Counted from the stretch's first letter, positions 8,149-17,254 are shown. The stretch: 35,371 nt of DNA from Chloroflexales bacterium ZM16-3 (GCA_004138175.2 RYFE02000052.1:1-35371), one strand, 5' to 3'. Numbers and translations: made by a program. The notes: generated from the sequence alone by a model not told the origin.

Positions 8149-11043
8149 TCATGTGGCAGGCGTAGGGGCAGGCCTATGTGCCTGCCCCATGCGCCCCACG
8201 ATCTTTCGCAGCTCCATCGCCCACAGCACCGTGCTGCCCACCGCCGTGCAGATCAGCCAGTCTGTTAAGGATAGCGGCACCGTGCTGAATGCCTGCTGGA
8301 GCACCGGCACATACACCACCGCCACCTGCAGTGCCACCGAGAGCGCCACCGCCAGCCAGAGCCAGCCGTTGCTGCCCAGCTTGTGGAAGGCGCTGCGCCG
8401 CTCGAAGCGCGCGTTGAACACGTTGAAGAGCTGGAAGACGACCAGCGTGGTGAAGGCCAGCGTCTGTGCGTAGTGGATATCGCCCGTGCCGCCGGGCAGC
8501 AGCCCGCCAGGAAGCGCCCAGTCCATCACCCCCAGGGTGCCCACCCCCATCACCGAACCGATCAGTACGATGTCGAACCACATCGGCCCAGTGATTACAT
8601 TGCTGCGCGGGTCGCGCGGCGGCCGGGTCATCACATCGTGGTCAGCCGGGTCCACGCCCAGGGCCAGGGCCGGCGCCGAGTCGGTCAGCAGGTTCACCCA
8701 GAGGATCTGCGTGGCCAGCAGCGGCAGCACCACCGCCGAGCCCGCCTCGGGCACCAGGCCGATCAGGTCGGCCAGCACCACGCCAAAGAACATGGTAAAA
8801 ACCTCGCCGATGTTCGACGAGAGCAGGTAGCGTAGGAACTTCTGAATATTGGCGAAGATCGAGCGGCCCTCCTCCACGGCGGCCACGATCGAGGCGAAGT
8901 TGTCATCGGTCAGGATCATGTCGGCCGCGCCCTTGCTCACATCTGTCCCGGTGATGCCCATGGCCACGCCGATGTCGGCCGACTTGAGGGCCGGCGCGTC
9001 GTTCACGCCGTCGCCGGTCATCGCGGCGATCTCGCCGTTGGCCTTGAGCGCCCGCACGATCCGCAGCTTGTGCTCGGGGGCCACCCGCGCGTAGACGCTG
9101 TGCTCGCCCACTGCCGCCCGCAGGGCCGCCTCGTCCATCTGCTCGATCTCGGCCCCGCGCACCGCCCGCTCTCCCGCCGCCGCGATCCCCAGCTCCGTGG
9201 CGATCGCCACCGCCGTGGTCGGGTGGTCCCCGGTGATCATGATCGGGCGCACCCCGGCCACCCGCGCGTCGGCCACGGCGGCCTGCGCCTCCGGCCGGGG
9301 CGGGTCGATCATGCCGATCACCCCCAGGAAGACCAGCTCGCGCTCCACGTCCTCGTCTTGGATTGCAGATTGCAGATTGGTGATTGTTGATTGATTCTTG
9401 CCTAAGGGTTCTACATCTGAGATCTGCAATCCAAAATCGGCAATCGGCAGCGTCCGATAGGCCACGCCCAGGGTGCGCAGCGCCTCGCCGGCCAGCGACT
9501 CGACGCCTGAGATGATCGCCGCGCGGCGCTCGTCGTTCAGCGGGCGTACCTCCTCGCCCACCCGCTCGTGGCCGCAGCGCGAGAGCAGGATGTCGGGGGC
9601 GCCCTTGGCAAAGACCATCACCCGCTCGCGGTGCTCGGCGTCGGTGTGGGCTGTGCTCATCAGCTTGCGCTCGGAGCTGAAGGGCACCTCGGCCACCCGA
9701 GGGAAGCGCTCTCCCAGCTCATCGTCAGTCAGCCCGGCCTTGCGCGCCGCCACCAGGATGGCCCCCTCGGTCGGGTCGCCCTGGATCGTCCAGCGCCCGT
9801 CCTCGCCGCGCACAAGCCCCGCGTTGTTGGCCAGGTCGGCGGCGCGTAGGGTCTTCTGCACCTCCGTGCGCAGCGCCGGGTCGTCTAGGGGCGCGCCCGC
9901 CCGCTGTAGCTCGCCCTCTGGCGCGTAGCCGATGCCGGTCAGGTCAACCCGGCCGCCGGCGGTGATCACCGCGCGCACCGTCATCTCATTCTTGGTCAGC
10001 GTGCCGGTCTTGTCCGAGCAGATCACCGTGGTTGAGCCGAGCGTCTCCACCGCCGAGAGCTTGCGCACGATCACGTTGCGCTTCGCCATGCGCTGCATGC
10101 CCAGCGAGAGTACGATCGTGGTGATCGCCGTTAGCCCCTCGGGCACCGCCGCCACCGCCAGCGAGACGCCGAGCAGCAGCACGTCCACCAGCTCGCCCAG
10201 GGCGCGCACCTCATCGACCAGCACGATCGTCACGCTCATCACCACGGCGATGATGATCACCACGATGCCGAGCAGCTTGCCGACCCTGGCCAGCTCGCGC
10301 TGGAGCGGGGTGCTCTCGTCCTCGGTCTCCTGGAGCGATCCGGCGATCTTGCCGATCTCGCTGGCCGGGCCGGTGGCCGTCACCAGAGCCCGGCCGCGCC
10401 CCGAGGCCACGGCGGTGCCGCCGAAGACCATATTCTGCCGGTCGCCGATGCTGGCCTCGCCGGGGATTGCGGCGCTGTCCTTGGAGACAGCGCTGCTCTC
10501 GCCGGTGAGCGTCGACTCGGCCACACGCATGGCAATCGACTCGATCACCCGAGCGTCGGCGGGCAGCGTGTCTCCCTCCTCGATCAGCAGGATGTCGCCC
10601 GGCACCACCTCGGACGAGGGCACCTGTCGCTGCGCCCCATCGCGCAGGACGCGGGCGGTGGGCGAGGACATAGCCTGGAGGGCGGCCACCGCCTGCTCGG
10701 CCCGGTTCTCCTGCACAAAGCCCAGCACGCCGTTGAGCAGCACGATCGCCAGAATGGTGATCGTCTCAAAGGGCACCGGCTCGGCGCGCTCGATCAGCCA
10801 GGCCACAAACGAGATCACCGTGGCGGCGAGCAGCAGGCCGGTCAGCGGGTCGCGGAACTGGGCCAGGAAGCGCAGCCAGGCCGGGGTGGGCGGCGGCGAA
10901 GGCAGCTCGTTGCGCCCGTGGCGAGCCAGGCGGCCGGCGGCCTCCTCCGCGCTCAGGCCACGGGCCGGGCTCACATCAAGCTCGGCGAGCAGATCGGACA
11001 CTTCGCGGGCGTAGGGCGGCGGGGTCAGGCTTGTACTGGTCAT
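8149..11043 (-). CDS. P-type cation ATPase, Ca2+-type (P2A-like)
   Basis: An inner-membrane ATP-driven cation pump, most likely exporting Ca2+. Domains in order: the N-terminal cation-ATPase domain (1-75), first membrane pair, actuator domain with TGES at 180-183, PEGL at 301-304 in M4, the phosphorylation site DKTGTLT with Asp344, nucleotide domain with KGAPDILLS, then MITGDHPTTA, MTGDGVNDAPALKSADIG, and six C-terminal membrane segments including ILWVNLLTDSAPALALG. PEGL with the Asn and Asp of M6 fits the Ca2+ type, but Na+ or Mg2+ cannot be excluded. At 964 aa it is longer than the family norm: about 30 residues near 532-561 are encoded by a heptamer palindrome (9360-9449) inserted in frame. 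ATG 11043 is preceded by a weak GAGA site and a run of ATAGCCA heptamers. Confidence 0.92.
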   Translation of the reverse strand: MTSTSLTPPPYAREVSDLLAELDVSPARGLSAEEAAGRLARHGRNELPSPPPTPAWLRFLAQFRDPLTGLLLAATVISFVAWLIERAEPVPFETITILAIVLLNGVLGFVQENRAEQAVAALQAMSSPTARVLRDGAQRQVPSSEVVPGDILLIEEGDTLPADARVIESIAMRVAESTLTGESSAVSKDSAAIPGEASIGDRQNMVFGGTAVASGRGRALVTATGPASEIGKIAGSLQETEDESTPLQRELARVGKLLGIVVIIIAVVMSVTIVLVDEVRALGELVDVLLLGVSLAVAAVPEGLTAITTIVLSLGMQRMAKRNVIVRKLSAVETLGSTTVICSDKTGTLTKNEMTVRAVITAGGRVDLTGIGYAPEGELQRAGAPLDDPALRTEVQKTLRAADLANNAGLVRGEDGRWTIQGDPTEGAILVAARKAGLTDDELGERFPRVAEVPFSSERKLMSTAHTDAEHRERVMVFAKGAPDILLSRCGHERVGEEVRPLNDERRAAIISGVESLAGEALRTLGVAYRTLPIADFGLQISDVEPLGKNQSTITNLQSAIQDEDVERELVFLGVIGMIDPPRPEAQAAVADARVAGVRPIMITGDHPTTAVAIATELGIAAAGERAVRGAEIEQMDEAALRAAVGEHSVYARVAPEHKLRIVRALKANGEIAAMTGDGVNDAPALKSADIGVAMGITGTDVSKGAADMILTDDNFASIVAAVEEGRSIFANIQKFLRYLLSSNIGEVFTMFFGVVLADLIGLVPEAGSAVVLPLLATQILWVNLLTDSAPALALGVDPADHDVMTRPPRDPRSNVITGPMWFDIVLIGSVMGVGTLGVMDWALPGGLLPGGTGDIHYAQTLAFTTLVVFQLFNVFNARFERRSAFHKLGSNGWLWLAVALSVALQVAVVYVPVLQQAFSTVPLSLTDWLICTAVGSTVLWAMELRKIVGRMGQAHRPAPTPAT
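9360..9449. repeat. heptamer palindrome inserted in frame in the P-type ATPase gene
   Basis: Two arms of GATTGCA-like 7-nt units (about 9360-9396 and 9414-9449) flank a central segment. The best pairing is TTGGATTGCAGATT against its near-perfect complement. The length is close to 90 bp, so the reading frame is kept. The same unit recurs at 17178-17252 and 22283-22327 between genes. Confidence 0.75.
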
Positions 11044-11057
11044 AGGATCTCTATATT

Positions 11058-11085
11058 ATAGCCAATAGCCGATAGCCAATGGCCG
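11058..11085. repeat. four tandem ATAGCCA-type heptamers
   Basis: Four consecutive 7-nt units: ATAGCCA, ATAGCCG, ATAGCCA and ATGGCCG. They lie 15 bases upstream of the P-type ATPase start codon. No inverted partner is seen. Confidence 0.7.
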
Positions 11086-11097
11086 AGCAAGATCCGC

Positions 11098-11134
11098 GCC
11101 GTCGTAGGGGCTACCCCGCCGCTCCTACGACGGC
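11098..11134 (-). terminator. allB: inverted repeat at the allantoinase stop codon
   Basis: The arm GCCGTCGTAGG (11098-11108) pairs perfectly with 11124-11134 around a 15-nt loop. The allantoinase stop codon is at 11127-11125, inside the right arm, so this may end allB transcription ahead of the ATPase gene. Confidence 0.5.
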
Positions 11135-12480
11135 ATCACCAACGCGCCACCCGCGCCATTGGCGGCCCGCCCGTCGGCGAAGATTGTCTGGCCGCGCCGG
11201 ATGGTGCGAACGACCCGCCCGCCCATCGCCCGCCCGACGTAGGGGCTGAGCCGGTGGCGGTCGAGCAGATCCTCGCGGCGCAGGGCCGCCCGGTCGCCCA
11301 GGTTCACCAGGGCCAGGTCAGCGTCGTAGCCCGGCGCGATCTGGCCCTTGCGCGCAGCGATGCCGAATCGCCGGGCCACATTCCCCGCCGTCAGCCCCGC
11401 CACGGCGGCCATGGCCATGCCGCGCCGATGGTGGCCCTCCTCAAGCAGAATCCCCAGGGTAGACTGCACCCCGGCGATGCCGCCCCACAGGGCGAAGAAG
11501 TTCTCGCCCGCGCCCTTCATCTCCGGCGGGGCCGGCGAGTGGTCGGAGGCCACCAGGTCGATCTGGCCAGCCAGCAGGCGCGCCCACAGCTCGCCCTGGT
11601 CGGCATGGCCCCGGATGGGCGGCGCGCACTTGGCCGCCGCGCCGATCCGCTCTACATCATCCTCAGTTAGCGCCAGATAGTGCGGGCATGTCTCACAGGT
11701 CACGTCAACCCCGCGCGCGCGCGCCTCGGCCACCAGGGCCACGCCGGCCCCGCTGCTCACATGGACAATATGCAGCGCGCAGCCCGTCTGCCCGGCGAAG
11801 AGCAGGGCGCGCTGGATCGCCTCAAGCTCAGCCAGCACCGGCCGCGAGGCCAGGTAGTCGCGGGCCGTCGTGCGGTCCGCGGCCAGGGCGCGGGTGGCCA
11901 GGGCCGAGGTCAGCGCCTCGCTCTCGGCGTGGACGGCCACCGGCAGGCCGAGGCGGGCGGCGCGGATCATGCCCTCATACAGAGTCAGGTCATCGGCGGC
12001 CCGAAAGTCATCAATGCCGCTGTTTGACATAAATGCCTTAAAGCCGATCACGCCGCAGGCCGCCAGCTCATCAAGCCGGTCGATGCTGCCGGGAATCAGC
12101 CCGCCCCACAGCGCGAAGTCAGCCAGCGACGATGCCTCGGCGGCGGCGCGCTTCAGCGCGAAGCTCGCGGCGTCGAGGGTGGGCGGGCTCGCGTTCAGCG
12201 GCATCTCAAAGCAGAGCGCGCCCCCGCCGGCGGCCAGGGCGCGCGATCCGCTGGCCCAGCCCTCCCAGTGGGTGCGGCCCGGCTCATTAAAATGGACGTG
12301 GGCGTCGATCATGGCCGGGAGCACATGCGTGCCAGCGGCGGCGATCTCCTCGCGGGCCGCGCCGCCCAGCTCCGGCCCGATGGCGGCAATCATCCCCTCG
12401 GAGACGGCCACATCGGCGGCGGCCACTCCCCCCGGCGTGACAACCATGCCCTCACGGATGATCAGGTCGTATCGAGACAT
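11125..12480 (-). CDS. allB: allantoinase
   Basis: Hydrolyses the ring of allantoin to allantoate, the first step of ureide use, in the cytoplasm. It is an amidohydrolase-superfamily enzyme with a two-metal site: DAHVHF gives His61 and His63, GFKAFM gives the carboxylated Lys148, and later HAES, HIVHVSS and SDHSP carry the remaining ligands. The stretch HFNEPGRTHWEGW is characteristic of AllB rather than dihydroorotase or hydantoinase. I start at ATG 12480 (451 aa, the usual length) with GGAG just upstream; the longer frame from 12501 runs into a palindromic repeat. The allantoate amidohydrolase gene lies 33 bp upstream on the same strand, which supports the pathway call. Confidence 0.9.
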   Translation of the reverse strand: MSRYDLIIREGMVVTPGGVAAADVAVSEGMIAAIGPELGGAAREEIAAAGTHVLPAMIDAHVHFNEPGRTHWEGWASGSRALAAGGGALCFEMPLNASPPTLDAASFALKRAAAEASSLADFALWGGLIPGSIDRLDELAACGVIGFKAFMSNSGIDDFRAADDLTLYEGMIRAARLGLPVAVHAESEALTSALATRALAADRTTARDYLASRPVLAELEAIQRALLFAGQTGCALHIVHVSSGAGVALVAEARARGVDVTCETCPHYLALTEDDVERIGAAAKCAPPIRGHADQGELWARLLAGQIDLVASDHSPAPPEMKGAGENFFALWGGIAGVQSTLGILLEEGHHRRGMAMAAVAGLTAGNVARRFGIAARKGQIAPGYDADLALVNLGDRAALRREDLLDRHRLSPYVGRAMGGRVVRTIRRGQTIFADGRAANGAGGALVMPS

Positions 12481-12491
12481 CACGCTCCCCC

Positions 12492-12513
12492 GGGCGACCA
12501 CATGGGGTCGCCC
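12492..12513. repeat. palindrome of the GTAGGGGCGACC type between allC and allB
   Basis: GGGCGACC (12492-12499) is repeated inverted at 12506-12513. GTAGGGGCGACC-type palindromes are, in my general knowledge, common between genes in Chloroflexia. Here one fills the short allC-allB gap. Confidence 0.55.
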
Positions 12514-13734
12514 CTACGCCATCCCGTCGAGGAATCGCCCCACCACATCGATGGCGACAGCCACATCCTCCACCGTCACAGACTCTGCCGGGTTATGGCT
12601 AACCCCGCCCTTGCAGCGCACAAACAGCATCGCCGCATCGGTCAGGCCCGCCATCACAGCCGCGTCGTGGCCCGCGCCGCTGGGCAGTTCGGTCGGCGGG
12701 TGACCGGCGGCGACAATCGCAGCGGCGAGGCGCTCGCGCAGATCTGGGGCCATCGGCACCGCTGCCTGGCCATGAGCCACATCCCAGCGCAGGCTCAGAC
12801 CGCGCGTGGATGCGATCTCCTCGGCCCGCCAGTGCAGATCGGCCTGCCCCGCCAGCCGCTCATGCTCATCCTGGTGCCGCAGGTCTAGGCTAAGCGTGGC
12901 TGCGCCAGGAATAACATTGCGGGCACCCGGCGAGATGGACAGCTCACCAACAGTCGATACCAGGCCCGGCACGCTGCGAGCGTGCGCTTCGACGGCCAAC
13001 ACAAACTCGGCAGCGGCGCAGAGGGCGTCGTGGCGCATTGTCATAGGCACCGTGCCCGCGTGTCCAGCCACACCTATGAAGGCCAGATTAGTTCGGCTAA
13101 ACCCAGTGATCGCGCTCACCACCCCAACCGGCAGTCCCGCTCGCTCAAGCGTCGGCCCTTGCTCGATATGCACCTCCAGGTAGCCTAGCAGATCCTGCGA
13201 TCGGCGGACATCCTGTGCAACCAAGTCAGGGTCGCCGCCAAAGGCGCGGATGGCCTCGGCCAGCGTCACCTCGTCCGCGTCGGGCAGATTAAGGGCAACC
13301 AAATCAAAGCTGCCGACCATAGCCCGGCTCCCCAGGCACGCAGGGAAGCGCAGCCCCTCCTCATCAGTGAAGGCCACCACCTCAATGCCGAAGGGCAGGC
13401 GTCGGTCGGTCTGGTGCAGGCGCTCGACGGCGGCCAGCCCCACCAGCACCCCCAGGACTCCATCATACTTCCCGGCGTCGCGCACCGTGTCCAGGTGCGA
13501 GCCAATGATCAGGGTGCGGGCCGCCAAGCGGTCGGCCGGGTAGCTGCCCACCATGTTGCCAACATTATCCTCGTGGACGGTCATCCCGGCGGCGCGCATC
13601 CATCCGGACACCAAGTTATGAGCGGCGCGCATAGCCGGGGTGAGCGAGCGCCGGGTGAGCCGCCCCTCCTCCTCGCTGATCGCTCCCAGGGCATTACAGC
13701 GCTCCATCACCAGCTGGGCAAGATCGTTCGACAT
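12514..13734 (-). CDS. allC: allantoate amidohydrolase / M20 carbamoylase family
   Basis: A two-metal M20-type hydrolase. In this context it would convert allantoate to ureidoglycine or ureidoglycolate with release of ammonia and CO2. Metal-site landmarks: GSHLDTV with His80, KYDGVLGVL with Asp91, TDEEGLRF with the catalytic Glu pair near 125, EVHIEQGP, then GHAGTVPM, SGAGHDA and HNPAESV. The dimerisation lobe lies between about 205 and 325. The 406-aa length is normal. N-carbamoyl-amino acid hydrolases share all these motifs, so the assignment as AllC rests mainly on the downstream allantoinase gene. Confidence 0.82.
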   Translation of the reverse strand: MSNDLAQLVMERCNALGAISEEEGRLTRRSLTPAMRAAHNLVSGWMRAAGMTVHEDNVGNMVGSYPADRLAARTLIIGSHLDTVRDAGKYDGVLGVLVGLAAVERLHQTDRRLPFGIEVVAFTDEEGLRFPACLGSRAMVGSFDLVALNLPDADEVTLAEAIRAFGGDPDLVAQDVRRSQDLLGYLEVHIEQGPTLERAGLPVGVVSAITGFSRTNLAFIGVAGHAGTVPMTMRHDALCAAAEFVLAVEAHARSVPGLVSTVGELSISPGARNVIPGAATLSLDLRHQDEHERLAGQADLHWRAEEIASTRGLSLRWDVAHGQAAVPMAPDLRERLAAAIVAAGHPPTELPSGAGHDAAVMAGLTDAAMLFVRCKGGVSHNPAESVTVEDVAVAIDVVGRFLDGMA

Positions 13735-13774
13735 ACAACAGCCCTAACCGTAGAGACGCAGCGTGCTGCGCCCC

Positions 13775-14164
13775 CTATACGCCTTGTCCATACGCCTTCA
13801 GAACCGTCACCCGCACGCTGAGGCGCGGCACATCGGGGCGGCGCTGGAGCCAGGCGGCGACGCCCTCGGGGCCAAGGTAGCGCATAGCTAGGCGCTCGCG
13901 CAGATCCGGGTCGAAGGGCTCAACGGCGGCGGTGCCCTGAAGAGTCAGGTGGCGTCGTCCATCGGGCACCGTGACACTGATTGTAGGGCTGCGCCGCAGG
14001 TTGCGCACCTTCACGCTGCCTGCGCCCACGCTAAAGCGGATCGAATCCCCGTCTAGCAAGTACCAGACCATCGTCTGCTGGAGCGTGCCATCCGCGTTGA
14101 GGGTGGCCACAACCGCATAGAGAATCTCATCCAGGTAGGCGCGCTGCACATCGCTCAGAGTCAC
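13775..14164 (-). CDS. PPOX-class F420/flavin-dependent oxidoreductase
   Basis: A small split-barrel protein of the pyridoxamine-5'-phosphate-oxidase-like class, which often binds F420 or FMN. The order is typical: a short helix (MTLSDVQRAYLDE), then YAVVATLNADGTLQQTMVWYLLDGDSIRFSVGAGSVKVRNLRRSPTISVTVPD and a C-terminal barrel strand. The length (129 aa) fits the family. Its substrate is unknown. It is 40 bp upstream of allC on the same strand, separated by a degenerate GTAGAGACGC palindrome, so co-transcription is possible but not required. Confidence 0.8.
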   Translation of the reverse strand: MTLSDVQRAYLDEILYAVVATLNADGTLQQTMVWYLLDGDSIRFSVGAGSVKVRNLRRSPTISVTVPDGRRHLTLQGTAAVEPFDPDLRERLAMRYLGPEGVAAWLQRRPDVPRLSVRVTVLKAYGQGV

Positions 14165-14366
14165 AGAACCGGGCCTTTCTTCAGGATATAAGACACCTCG
14201 ATCATTGTACCGCGAAACGTGTTAGAGAAGTGGGAATTTCTACGTATCCCGATAGCTGCCTGGGGCGAGAGGTGTGAGGCGCAACGGAGTCTTGTCTCAC
14301 GCCCGCGATGGGATAATTAATGAGGACTCACTCCCCTTAGTTCTGAAATCAATAACTAAACAGGGG

Positions 14367-14396
14367 TTGACTTTAACCATTGCATAATGCTATAGT
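14367..14396 (+). promoter_or_regulatory. sigma-70 promoter upstream of sigA
   Basis: TTGACT (14367-14372) and TATAGT (14391-14396) are separated by 18 bases. This is a near-consensus housekeeping promoter about 400 bases before the sigma factor start. Confidence 0.6.
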
Positions 14397-14720
14397 AAAT
14401 TTCAGAAAGTCCAATGGGGTGCCCTGTCTGCGTCCCTCCATTGTGTGTATTGGTTGGGGTTTGAGGGTCTACTCTCGACCCCATCTTCTTGCCGTTATGG
14501 TTACACACACCGACGTGAGGGGCCTGAGCGTAGAAAACCATGCGCTCCGGCCTCTTAAGATCTCCACTTCTGATACGACGATGTATCGTAGAGCGCGAGG
14601 GACACTGCATTGGCTTTATGGAGCAATGGTGTTCTCTGCAAGAACACACGTATTAGTTAATGGCGACTTGACAGGATGCGTATGCTAGGGATGCCGCTCA
14701 CATGGTGCCACTGCCGCAAC

Positions 14721-14742
14721 GCATGATCGACTACGATCATGC
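14721..14742 (+). promoter_or_regulatory. hairpin in the sigA leader
   Basis: A 9-bp perfect stem (GCATGATCG and its complement) with the loop ACTA, 62 bases before the sigma factor start. It could affect translation or attenuation; function unknown. Confidence 0.4.
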
Positions 14743-14803
14743 TAGGCGTGCGCGCCGCGCTCCCTAGCCCCGCACTGCCGTCAGGTCGTCCTACAGGCAA
14801 AGG

Positions 14804-15979
14804 ATGACCACGCTCATTCAGCAGCCCGTACAGGAGTTGGGATCGATGATGGAACGCTTACTTGAGATAGCCCGTGCGCGCGGCTATCTGACCTACAACG
14901 ACATCCTTGAGGCGTTCCCTCAGCCTGAGCTGTATGTGGCAGAGGTTGACCAGCTCTACGCCACGATGCAGATCGAGGGGCTGAAGGTCGTCGAGTCAGC
15001 GGAAGAGCTGGAGTCAAGCCATTCGCCCGACGATGATTCGTTGGCCGAGCTTCCCGATCTCGCTGATATTGCCTTCGATGACCCGGTGCGCATGTACCTC
15101 CAGGAGATCGGCCAGGTGCCGCTGCTCACCGCTGCGAAAGAGGTTGAGCTGGCCAAGAGCATGGAGGCTGGCGACTTTGCGCGGCAGCGTATCGACCGCG
15201 AGGAGTATGAGACGGGCCGCGAGCGCATGGAGCTTGAGCGGGCCTACGCCAGCGGCTGTGACTCGCGCCAGCACCTGATCCAGGCAAACCTGCGGCTAGT
15301 GGTCTCGATCGCTAAAAAGTACACCTCCTACGGCCTGACAATGATGGATCTGGTGCAGGAGGGCAACATCGGCCTGATGCGCGCGGTCGAGAAGTTCGAC
15401 TACACTAAGGGCCATAAGTTCTCCACCTACGCCACTTGGTGGATCCGCCAGGCGATCACCCGCGCCATCGCCGACCAGAGCCGCACCATCCGCCTGCCCG
15501 TGCATATGGGCGAGGCGATCAGCCAGGTCAAGCGCACCTCGCACAAGCTCCAGCAGTCGATGCAGCGCGAGCCCACCCCCGAGGAGATCGCCGAGGCTAT
15601 GGGCATCTCCGCCGGTAAGGTGCGGCGCACCCTGGAGGCTAGCATGCACCCGCTCTCGCTAGAGATGCCGGTCGGTCAAGAGGGCGAGGGCCGCATGGGC
15701 GACTTTATCGAGGACGACCGGATCTCGACGCCCTCCGAGGCCGCCGCCGCCGCGATGCTGCGCGAGCAGATCGAGGAGGTGCTCCAGAAGCTGCCCGAGC
15801 GCGAGCGTAAGATCATCCAGCTGCGCTACGGCCTCAAGGACGGGCGCTACCGCACCCTAGAGGAGGTCGGCGTCGAGTTTGGGATAACCCGCGAGCGCAT
15901 CCGCCAGATCGAGGCCGTCGCCCTGCGCAAGCTGCGACACCCCCACCTCGGCAAGAAGCTGCGTGGCTACCTGGACTAG
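14804..15979 (+). CDS. sigA: primary RNA polymerase sigma factor (RpoD/SigA)
   Basis: Housekeeping sigma factor that directs RNA polymerase to -10/-35 promoters. Region 1.1 is visible ([17 protein letters not shown]), then region 1.2 ([26 protein letters not shown]), the region 2 core [56 protein letters not shown], region 3, and the region 4 helix-turn-helix [32 protein letters not shown]. The length (391 aa) fits a compact primary sigma. The start is open: ATG 14804 has only a poor site, while ATG 14846 has AGGAG nine bases upstream and would begin at MMERLLEIA, just ahead of region 1.1. A 28-bp heptamer hairpin follows the stop. Confidence 0.95.
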   Translation: MTTLIQQPVQELGSMMERLLEIARARGYLTYNDILEAFPQPELYVAEVDQLYATMQIEGLKVVESAEELESSHSPDDDSLAELPDLADIAFDDPVRMYLQEIGQVPLLTAAKEVELAKSMEAGDFARQRIDREEYETGRERMELERAYASGCDSRQHLIQANLRLVVSIAKKYTSYGLTMMDLVQEGNIGLMRAVEKFDYTKGHKFSTYATWWIRQAITRAIADQSRTIRLPVHMGEAISQVKRTSHKLQQSMQREPTPEEIAEAMGISAGKVRRTLEASMHPLSLEMPVGQEGEGRMGDFIEDDRISTPSEAAAAAMLREQIEEVLQKLPERERKIIQLRYGLKDGRYRTLEEVGVEFGITRERIRQIEAVALRKLRHPHLGKKLRGYLD

Positions 15980-15988
15980 AGCGCTTCC

Positions 15989-16049
15989 GACCAACGACGA
16001 ACGACCACCGACCAACGTGCAGTTGGTCGGTGGTCGTTCGTCGTTGGTC
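15989..16049 (+). terminator. 28-bp perfect hairpin built from four GACCAAC-type heptamers
   Basis: The arms 15989-16016 and 16022-16049 are perfect inverted repeats around a 5-nt loop. Each arm is exactly four 7-nt units (GACCAAC, GACGAAC, GACCACC, GACCAAC). It lies 10 bases after the sigma factor stop and probably ends that transcript. It belongs to the heptamer-built repeats. Confidence 0.85.
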
Positions 16050-16099
16050 AGTAATGGTATACTTCCGGGCAGGATTCCGCCCATGATCAGGAGGTGACG

Positions 16100-17179
16100 A
16101 TGCTCGGCCTCTCCCCCGCAGCAGCCCGCTGGTGGCGCGAGCGCGGCGAGCCACGCGCCCTGGCCGCCCTCATCGCCCTCGCCCTCAGCCTCCCCCCGCT
16201 TGTCCTCCTTGAGATCATCACGCCGTATAAGGCTGCCCGCGCAGCCCTCGCCCTGACCTGGGTCGCCGGCATACTCTTGTCCCTGCGCCTGCCCGGCCTG
16301 CTCCGCCGCGAGGGCCGCCGTATCATCGCCCTCGCCGCTGTCCTCGCCGCCACCCTGGCCGGCGCCCTCAGCCTCGGCCTCGTCACGCCCCAGGCCCGCG
16401 CCGCCGACGGGCTCACCTTCAAGTCGGCCCCGCGCATCTCCCAGTCTAGCTTCGTCTCCATCCTCCAGCGCGCCGGCTCGCCCGCCGCCCCCGAGGCCGA
16501 TGCTATCTATACAGCCATCACCTCCTACGGGCTCGACCCGGCCGTCGCCCTGGCCTTCTTCCAGCACGAGTCCTCGTTCTGCCTCGCCGGCGCCTGCGCC
16601 AATAACAACCTGCACAACTGGGGCATGCTCCGCCGCCCGGTCAAGGCAGACCGCAGCACCGGCACGGTCGGCGGCTTTGCCCGCTACGCCTCCTGGGACG
16701 ACGGTGTCCGCGATTGGTGCGAGCTGATCCTGTTCCGCTATGTGAATCGGGGGCTAGAGACCGTCGAGAAGGCGATCCCGATCTACGCGCCGAGCAGCGA
16801 TAACAACGTGCCCAGCGCCTACATCAACACCATCCGCCGCGTTGTGGCCGCCTGGTCGGGACGCCGATTCGAGCCCGCCCCCGACCTACACACCTACACC
16901 GGCAGCCTCGACCAGGCCCTGGTGAGCGAGATGTTCGGCTCGGCGGGGATCACCTACCACCCGAACTGGGCCTTCCACACCTATATGCTCGACCAGGCCC
17001 GCCTCGGCAGGCCTCTCGGCGCGCCGATGGACGACAGCCGGGTGATCACGGTGGGCGGCAAACGCTATGCGGTGCAGGTCTTCGCCCAGGACACCCTCTA
17101 CACGCCGATCGCCGACGAGGAGAGCGATACCGACTGGACCGACGTGCGCCGCCTGAGCGAGCTGCTCACAACGCCGTAA
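16100..17179 (+). CDS. membrane-anchored lysozyme-like (glucosaminidase-type) protein
   Basis: Probably a cell-wall hydrolase acting outside the membrane. The N-terminus has two hydrophobic segments (about 20-42 and 78-100) joined by an Arg-rich loop. After an export-like ARA-ADG boundary comes a lysozyme-fold region: VALAFFQHESSFCLAG with a likely catalytic Glu, NNNLHNWGM, and later FARYASWDDGVRDWCELILFRY and PSAYINTIRRVVAAW. These resemble the beta-N-acetylglucosaminidase family. A paired Cys (SSFCLAGAC) may form a disulfide. I start at ATG 16100 because AGGAGG ends five bases before it; GTG 16094 overlaps that site. The C-terminal ~70 residues are not assigned. Confidence 0.75.
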   Translation: MLGLSPAAARWWRERGEPRALAALIALALSLPPLVLLEIITPYKAARAALALTWVAGILLSLRLPGLLRREGRRIIALAAVLAATLAGALSLGLVTPQARAADGLTFKSAPRISQSSFVSILQRAGSPAAPEADAIYTAITSYGLDPAVALAFFQHESSFCLAGACANNNLHNWGMLRRPVKADRSTGTVGGFARYASWDDGVRDWCELILFRYVNRGLETVEKAIPIYAPSSDNNVPSAYINTIRRVVAAWSGRRFEPAPDLHTYTGSLDQALVSEMFGSAGITYHPNWAFHTYMLDQARLGRPLGAPMDDSRVITVGGKRYAVQVFAQDTLYTPIADEESDTDWTDVRRLSELLTTP

Positions 17180-17252
17180 TTGGATTGCAGATTGTAGATT
17201 ATAGATTGTAGCTGCGGCCCAATCTATAATCTGCAATCTGCAATCTGCAATT
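17178..17252. repeat. heptamer hairpin (GATTGCA/GATTGTA units)
   Basis: Left arm of GATTGCA, GATTGTA, GATTATA and GATTGTA units and a nearly complementary right arm surround a short GC-rich loop. The hairpin fills the gap between two convergent genes and probably terminates both. The right half with GGCCCAATCT is nearly the same as the copy at 22299-22327. Confidence 0.8.
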
Positions 17253-17254
17253 CA

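Larger units (their letters stand above)
14165..14803. other. 640-bp intergenic region, long leader of the sigma factor gene
   Basis: No convincing gene is seen. The region is AT-richer than its surroundings. It holds one good plus-strand promoter (14367-14396) and a 9-bp perfect hairpin near the 3' end (14721-14729 with 14734-14742). A 102-codon frame at 14380-14688 has no ribosome binding site and an unlike-protein composition. A transcript from the promoter would have an untranslated leader of about 400 nt. Confidence 0.6.

Noticed and set aside
12480-12514. Dihydroorotase or hydantoinase instead of allantoinase for the 11125-12480 gene
   Set aside because: The HFNEPGRTHWEGW signature and the adjacent amidohydrolase fit allantoin use better.
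14380-14688. 102-aa protein in the sigma factor leader
   Set aside because: No ribosome site, overlaps the promoter region and has the composition of a chance frame.
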